The position numbers and the translations under genes were made by a program. From positions 682,001-746,000 of the forward strand of contig OZ244879.1 of assembly GCA_965221295.1 (NCBI GenBank): 64,000 nt of DNA, in the 5' to 3' direction. Below the pieces are notes generated by a model that was given only the letters and a program-made list of their open reading frames with translations, was not told the origin of the DNA and made no database searches. Source of the DNA: Bin87 sp965221295 (GTDB lineage: Bacteria; Chloroflexota; Dehalococcoidia; Lucifugimonadales; UBA3495). How positions within the stretch are numbered: position 1 is the first letter of the stretch; every line of letters starts with the position of its first letter. This document shows, in pieces, positions 59,869 to 64,000 of the stretch.

Positions 59869-60734
59869 CCTCCCTCCAACCACCGTCCTTGCGGCCCAGC
59901 CACCCACAGCGCGTCGGCCAAGATTCCGCTGCCGTAACCCACGTCAACCAACCCGCCCGCCGACGATGTCAACAGCGCCAGCAGCAGCGTCAGCGATAAC
60001 GCCTCCATGATCTCGTTGGTTGCCCCGTAGCAATCTCCGGTCAGCCCGCCGTCCAGTCGTCTTTGCGACCAGCGTCCCAGCGCCAGCGCCAGCAGCGACG
60101 CCACAGCCAGCGCCGCCATCCCCACCGGCCCCAGCGACAGCCACGCCACCGCCGTGGCAGTCAGCAGCCCAAACCCAGACGCCAGCCAGGGCTTCCCACT
60201 CCGGGCGAACGCGCTTCCGATGCCCTGCGTTCTGCCGTAGGGAAAGACGGTCAGCAACAGGGTCATCGTCCACCGAGACACCACCGGGAACAGCAGCAGC
60301 GCCCCAACCTCGAAGCCGGATGGCGCCAACCCCGACAGCGCGCCGAACTTGATCAGCAGCACGCAACTACAGCCCGCCACCGCAAAGGAACCGACCCGCG
60401 AATCCCGCATTATCTCCAACCGGCGCTCAACCGTCCGTCCGCCCCACATCGCGTCGCAAAAATCCATCAACCCGTCCAGGTGCAGAAACCGATTGAACAA
60501 CGCCAACGCCGCCACCAGCAACGCCGACGACAGCAGGCCGTAACCCAACCCCGGGGAAATCAGCCGGCATAAGGCCAGTATCGCCAGCAGCGACAGGCCG
60601 TAGAGCAACCCGACCAACGGATACCAACCGCGGGAACGGGAGATTTCCCCGTCGGTTGCGGAGGCCACCCCCACCGGAAGGATGGTGAGGAAGGAAAGCG
60701 CCACCAAAAGCGGGGCGAATGTCGCTCGCAACAT
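59865..60734 (-). CDS. cobS: Adenosylcobinamide-GDP ribazoletransferase CobS
   Basis: Integral membrane enzyme joining alpha-ribazole to AdoCbi-GDP, 289 residues. LHLDGLMDFCDAMWGG, MRDSRVGSFAVAG, and the C-terminal GGLTGDCYGATNEI are the family hallmarks; the acidic residues of H-L-D-G-x-x-D are intact. It overlaps cbiB and lies 15 bases after cobT. Confidence 0.95.
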   Translation of the reverse strand: MLRATFAPLLVALSFLTILPVGVASATDGEISRSRGWYPLVGLLYGLSLLAILALCRLISPGLGYGLLSSALLVAALALFNRFLHLDGLMDFCDAMWGGRTVERRLEIMRDSRVGSFAVAGCSCVLLIKFGALSGLAPSGFEVGALLLFPVVSRWTMTLLLTVFPYGRTQGIGSAFARSGKPWLASGFGLLTATAVAWLSLGPVGMAALAVASLLALALGRWSQRRLDGGLTGDCYGATNEIMEALSLTLLLALLTSSAGGLVDVGYGSGILADALWVAGPQGRWLEGG

Positions 60735-60749
60735 GCCGCCGCGCCGCCG

Positions 60750-61820
60750 CTAGCCGTCGTCGCCGTCCGACACGCCGGCCTCGGCGAATGTCGCCATCTC
60801 CGCCAGGCACTTGGCTGAGGCTTCCACCAAGTGCATGGCCAGGGCCGCGCCGGTTCCCTCGCCCAGGCGCATCTCCATGTCCAGCAGCGGTGTTAACCCC
60901 ATGGCCTGCAATCCGACGTTGTGGCCCGGCTCAACCGAACGATGCGCAGCGATGCACCGCTGGCCGATCTCGGGGCACAACCGCCAGGCGATGAGAGCCG
61001 CCGCCCCGCTGATGAATCCGTCCACTATCACCGCGCAGTTGCGAGCCGCCGCGCCCAGCATTACCCCGGCCAGCGTTCCAATTTCGTAGCCGCCCACTTT
61101 GGCCAGCGTGTCCAGCCCGTCGTTGCCGTCCGGTCGATTCCGGTCCAACGCCCGGCGAATGGTGGCGATCTTGGCCTCCAACCCGGCGTCGTCCACTCCC
61201 GTGCCCCGTCCGGTAACCGCCGCCACATCCGCTCCGGTGATCGCCGTGGTAATCGCCGCCGACGGCGTGGTATTGCCAATCCCCATATCGCCCCCGGCGA
61301 TGAGATTGGCGCCCGCATCCGCGCTGGCGTTGGCCGCCTCGATGCCGATTTCCAGGCAGCGTATCGCGTCTTCGCGGCTCATGGCGGGGCCGGTCGCGAT
61401 GTTCCCAGCGCCGTATCCCACTTTGGCGATGGTCAACCCCGGTCGAGGCTCCATGTCCACGGCGACGCCGGCGTCGATGACCGTGATGGCGGCCCCGGCG
61501 TGGCCGGCCAGCGCGTTGATCGCGGCTCCGCCAGCCAGGAAATTCAGTACCATTTGCGGCGTTACCTCGGACGGAAAGGCCGACACTCCTTCGGCGGCGA
61601 CGCCGTGGTCGCCGGCCACCACTATCACGGCCTTGCCCGCCACCCGCGGTATCGGTTGCCCGAAAATTCCCGCCAGCTGTATCGACAGCGACTCCAGCCG
61701 ACCCAAACTGCCCGGCGGCTTTGTGAGTTGGCCCTGGCGGGCTTCGGCGGCGGACATTGCGTCCGCGTCCAGCGGCTTGATTGCGGCGATGGTTCGGTCA
61801 ACCAGCGTAGAGATCGTCAT
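60750..61820 (-). CDS. cobT: Nicotinate-nucleotide-dimethylbenzimidazole phosphoribosyltransferase CobT
   Basis: Activates the lower-ligand base for cobalamin, 356 residues. TKPPGSLGRLESL, VVVAGDHGVAAEGVSAFPSE, NFLAGGAAINAL, GGDMGIGNTTPSAAI, and the catalytic Glu in EMRLGEGTGAALA are present. Length is normal. A repeat-rich gap of 461 bases precedes it, so transcription of cobT-cobS-cbiB may start separately from cobO. Confidence 0.96.
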   Translation of the reverse strand: MTISTLVDRTIAAIKPLDADAMSAAEARQGQLTKPPGSLGRLESLSIQLAGIFGQPIPRVAGKAVIVVAGDHGVAAEGVSAFPSEVTPQMVLNFLAGGAAINALAGHAGAAITVIDAGVAVDMEPRPGLTIAKVGYGAGNIATGPAMSREDAIRCLEIGIEAANASADAGANLIAGGDMGIGNTTPSAAITTAITGADVAAVTGRGTGVDDAGLEAKIATIRRALDRNRPDGNDGLDTLAKVGGYEIGTLAGVMLGAAARNCAVIVDGFISGAAALIAWRLCPEIGQRCIAAHRSVEPGHNVGLQAMGLTPLLDMEMRLGEGTGAALAMHLVEASAKCLAEMATFAEAGVSDGDDG

Positions 61821-61853
61821 TGCGCCTCCCAGCGTCCTGTCGTCGCGAGCGCC

Positions 61854-62260
61854 CCTCTGCCATTCCGAGGCGCCCGCCCTCTGCCAATGCGAGCCACCCG
61901 CCCTCTGCCATTCCGAGGCGCCCGCCCTCTGCCAATGCGAGCCACCCGCCCTCTGCCATTCCGAGGCGCCCGCCCTCTGTCAATGCGAACCGTTCCCCAT
62001 CTGTCATTGCGAGGCGCCCCCCATCTGTCATTGCGAGGCGCCCTCCCCATCTGTCATTGCGAGGCCGAAGGCCGTGGCAATCTCGTCGACCACAACCAAC
62101 GACCGTCCGCCCGCCCTCTGTCAATGCGAGCGACCCCCCCATCCGTCAATGCGAGGTGCCCCCCATCTGTCATTGCGAGGCCGAAGGCGATGGCAATCTC
62201 CCAGGTCACAACCAACGGCCATCCGCCCGCCCTCCGTCATCGCGAGACGCCCGCCTGAGC
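61854..62260. repeat. 24-bp minisatellite with 48-bp higher order, plus element arms (cluster I)
   Basis: Units of exactly 24 bases run from 61854: CCTCTGCCATTCCGAGGCG-type (A) and CCTCTGCCAATGCGAGCC-type (B) alternate A-B-A-B-A, then three units closer to CTGTCATTGCGAG reach 62048. They pass into normal element arms GAGGCCGAAGGCCGTGGCAATC (62049-62092) and a second such arm at 62168-62200. The whole cobT-cobO gap (61821-62281) is this array. Confidence 0.88.
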
Positions 62261-62281
62261 CGATACGATGGCCCGCCAATT

Positions 62282-62851
62282 TCAAAACTCGATGCCCGGT
62301 TGCGCCTTGATTCCAGCGTCGTAGGGGTGTTTCACCACGTTCATCTCCGTTACCAGGTCGGCGTATTCCACCAACGCTTCCGGCGCGTGCCGTCCCGTGA
62401 TGATGACGTGCTGCATCTCCGGGCGGGCTTTCAGTGTCTCCACCACGTCCTCCACCGGCAGCCACCCGTAATGCATCGGGTACGTGAACTCATCAAGGAT
62501 CACCAGGTCATATTCCCCGCCGGCGATCACTTCCTTGGCGTCCTCCCACAGGGCCCGGGCCAGGTCGGCGCTGGCGTCCAGGTCCTGGGACCGCCAGGTG
62601 AAACCGTCACCCATGGCCCGCACGGCCACGCCCATTTTTTGGGCCGCTCTCTGCTCGCCAAAATTGGCCGTGGTGTGCTTGATGAACTGCAGCATGATGA
62701 CCTTCATGTCGCGGCCCCACGACCGCATCAGCACGCCCATCGCAGCCGTGGTCTTGCCCTTGCCGTTGCCGGTGTTGACGATCACCAGCCCCTTGTTGAT
62801 GCGAGGGCCACGCACCGATTGCGGGCCGTGGCGGGTCTCTTGCGTCGTCAT
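62282..62851 (-). CDS. cobO: Cob(I)yrinic acid a,c-diamide adenosyltransferase (CobO/BtuR type)
   Basis: ATP-dependent corrinoid adenosyltransferase of the CobA/CobO/BtuR P-loop family, 189 residues. The P-loop is NTGNGKGKTTAAMG; VIMLQFIKH, DLVILDEFTYPMHYGWL and VIITGRHAPEALVEYADLVTEM are all as in the family. It shares no homology with the PduO-type protein at 28252. It lies in the cob operon, 42 bases downstream of cbiA, which suits a biosynthetic role. Confidence 0.95.
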   Translation of the reverse strand: MTTQETRHGPQSVRGPRINKGLVIVNTGNGKGKTTAAMGVLMRSWGRDMKVIMLQFIKHTTANFGEQRAAQKMGVAVRAMGDGFTWRSQDLDASADLARALWEDAKEVIAGGEYDLVILDEFTYPMHYGWLPVEDVVETLKARPEMQHVIITGRHAPEALVEYADLVTEMNVVKHPYDAGIKAQPGIEF

Positions 62852-62892
62852 TGTCTGGTCTCCTTGTCAGGCGTAATCGTCGTCAGGACAGG

Positions 62893-64000
62893 TCACCCGC
62901 TAGATGCGGCGGCGCAGGTTTCTACGAACCGGCGAGCCAATCCGGGCCGGCTGCCCAGGTGCACGTGTATGTATGATGCCCACACATTGCCCTGCCGAAA
63001 CCCCTCGGGGCGGCCGGCTTGGTTCATCACTCGGTACGCCGCCGATTCCATCCCCGGCGGGTCCTGCAGCGCCGACCAGTGGAACTCGTGGCCGCGCACC
63101 TGCTGCCCCTTGCGCAGCAATGGACCCTCGGCGCAAGCCTCCACCTCGCGATAGCCCAGATGCAGCCGCCGATCCTCCATCGAGGACACCACGGGTATCG
63201 CCCCCACCATGGGATATTGCCGGCCATCCAGATCCGACAGGCTGCGGCCCAGGTACATCAGGCCGCCGCACTCTCCGTAAACGGTTGCTCCCCTCTCGAT
63301 GGCGCCCCGGATGGACTGGAGCATCCCATGGTTCTCCGACAGCTCTTCGGCGAACAGCTCAGGGAAGCCGCCGCCCAGGTACACGCCGCCTATCCCTTCC
63401 GGCAGCGCGGAATCGTCCAACGGCGAGAAAGGAACTATCTCCGCCCCCCACGCGGACAGCAAGTCCAACGAGTCCTGGTAATAGAAGGAAAACGCCCGAT
63501 CCTGCGCCACCGCAATGGCCGTCCGCCTCGGCTGCAGTTCGTCAGGAAATACCCTGGCGCCAGCGTTGGCGGGTCGCCCGGCGCCCCGGGCGATCCCCAC
63601 AATGGCGTCCAAGTCGATGGTCTGCTCGATCTGGGAGTCAAGCGCTTCATACCACTCTTTGACCACGGTGCCTTCCACCGTGGGTATCAATCCCAGGTGG
63701 CGCTCTGGCTGCGCCAGATCATCCCGCCGCGGCAGCCACCCGACGACGGGCAGCCCCGTGGTGGCCTCGATCTGAGGCTTGCAGAATTCCAGGTGACGCT
63801 CGCTGCCCAACCCGTTGAGTATTACGCCAGCGACGCGAAGCTCCGGGTCAAATTTCTGGTAGCCGAGAACCTCAGCGGCCACGCTTCGCGCCACCTTTCC
63901 GGCGTCCGCGATCAGAATTACCGGAGCGTCCAGCAGCTTGGCCAGCTCGGCGGTGGACCCATCCTCGCCCAGCGAGGAATGCCCGTCAAAGACCCCCATG
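62893..64000 (-). CDS. cbiA: Cobyrinate a,c-diamide synthase (CbiA/CobB), 5' end off window
   Basis: The visible 368 residues are the C-terminal four-fifths of the enzyme that amidates carboxylates a and c of cobyrinate using glutamine. From MGVFDG (a normal internal segment of the DTB-synthase-like ATP domain) it continues with PVILIADA, then the class I amidotransferase domain with GGVYLGGGFPELFA, the nucleophile in VYGECGGLMYLG, and His in ASYIHVHLGS. The P-loop part lies beyond the right edge. Read on the minus strand, this is the first visible gene of the cobalamin operon. Confidence 0.93.
   Translation of the reverse strand, partial: MGVFDGHSSLGEDGSTAELAKLLDAPVILIADAGKVARSVAAEVLGYQKFDPELRVAGVILNGLGSERHLEFCKPQIEATTGLPVVGWLPRRDDLAQPERHLGLIPTVEGTVVKEWYEALDSQIEQTIDLDAIVGIARGAGRPANAGARVFPDELQPRRTAIAVAQDRAFSFYYQDSLDLLSAWGAEIVPFSPLDDSALPEGIGGVYLGGGFPELFAEELSENHGMLQSIRGAIERGATVYGECGGLMYLGRSLSDLDGRQYPMVGAIPVVSSMEDRRLHLGYREVEACAEGPLLRKGQQVRGHEFHWSALQDPPGMESAAYRVMNQAGRPEGFRQGNVWASYIHVHLGSRPGLARRFVETCAAASSG

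Noticed and set aside
61821..62281. Cobalamin riboswitch in the cobalamin operon
   Set aside because: I looked in the gaps at 58384-58896, 61821-62281 and 62852-62892 for a B12-box; only repeat elements are present. One could lie right of the window, upstream of cbiA.

Overview
The window is a 64 kb stretch of high-GC bacterial DNA. It most resembles a Chloroflexota genome of the Dehalococcoidia/SAR202 type; this assignment is inference, with no rRNA gene to settle it. It rests on stand-alone amidases, thiolase/DUF35 pairs, a ferredoxin-dependent 2-oxoacid oxidoreductase, frequent GTG/TTG starts, and a dense family of dispersed inverted repeats built on CTGTCATTGCGAG. There is no phage, insertion sequence or CRISPR array. 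The window starts inside one gene and ends inside cbiA.

Layout. 1-6 kb: a partial gene, surE, two small unknown genes, an MFS transporter overlapping a PIG-L deacetylase, a VOC protein, and two tandem HicB-like/zinc-ribbon paralogs. 6-17.5 kb (minus strand): a catabolic block of DUF35 protein, thiolase, two amidases with a GatC/AtzG-like small subunit, and a complete branched-chain-amino-acid-type ABC importer (livF, livG, livM, livH, livK) interrupted by a 24-bp minisatellite. 17.6-24.6 kb: tRNA-Asn, a methyltransferase, a repeat cluster, dienelactone hydrolase, a duplicated pair of tiny membrane-protein genes, a GSA-like aminotransferase with a toxin/antitoxin remnant at its front, and an MFS transporter. 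25-31 kb: korAB, PduO-type adenosyltransferase, hisH, hisA, and an AT-richer PD-(D/E)XK nuclease gene. 31.6-46.6 kb: housekeeping genes (lysA, holB, Smr, HNH, cmk, plsC, NYN, dapA, pheS, pheT, moeA, infC, rpmI, rplT). 47-56 kb: a second thiolase/DUF35 pair, TPR, SDR, alpha/beta hydrolase, an orphan DNA methyltransferase and a secreted poly-Asp protein, separated by large repeat clusters. 56.5-64 kb: a cobalamin nucleotide-loop and adenosylation operon (cbiA, cobO, cobT, cobS, cbiB, cobD-like aminotransferase, phosphatase) read on the minus strand.

How the parts fit. The liv importer, amidases, thiolase and DUF35 genes share a strand and could take up and cleave amide-linked substrates (inference). 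The cob genes and the distant PduO gene give adenosylcobalamin capacity. infC-rpmI-rplT is the classic translation operon, here with a clear sigma70 promoter and a non-canonical ATA start for infC.

The most unusual material is: (1) the dispersed inverted-repeat family with interchangeable arms and repeated 24-bp expansions of its tip; (2) 15-bp-period minisatellites sitting at gene borders; (3) the HicB-like/zinc-ribbon tandem pair; (4) the duplicated two-gene small-membrane-protein cassette; (5) a toxin gene whose antitoxin is cut short and runs in frame into an aminotransferase.
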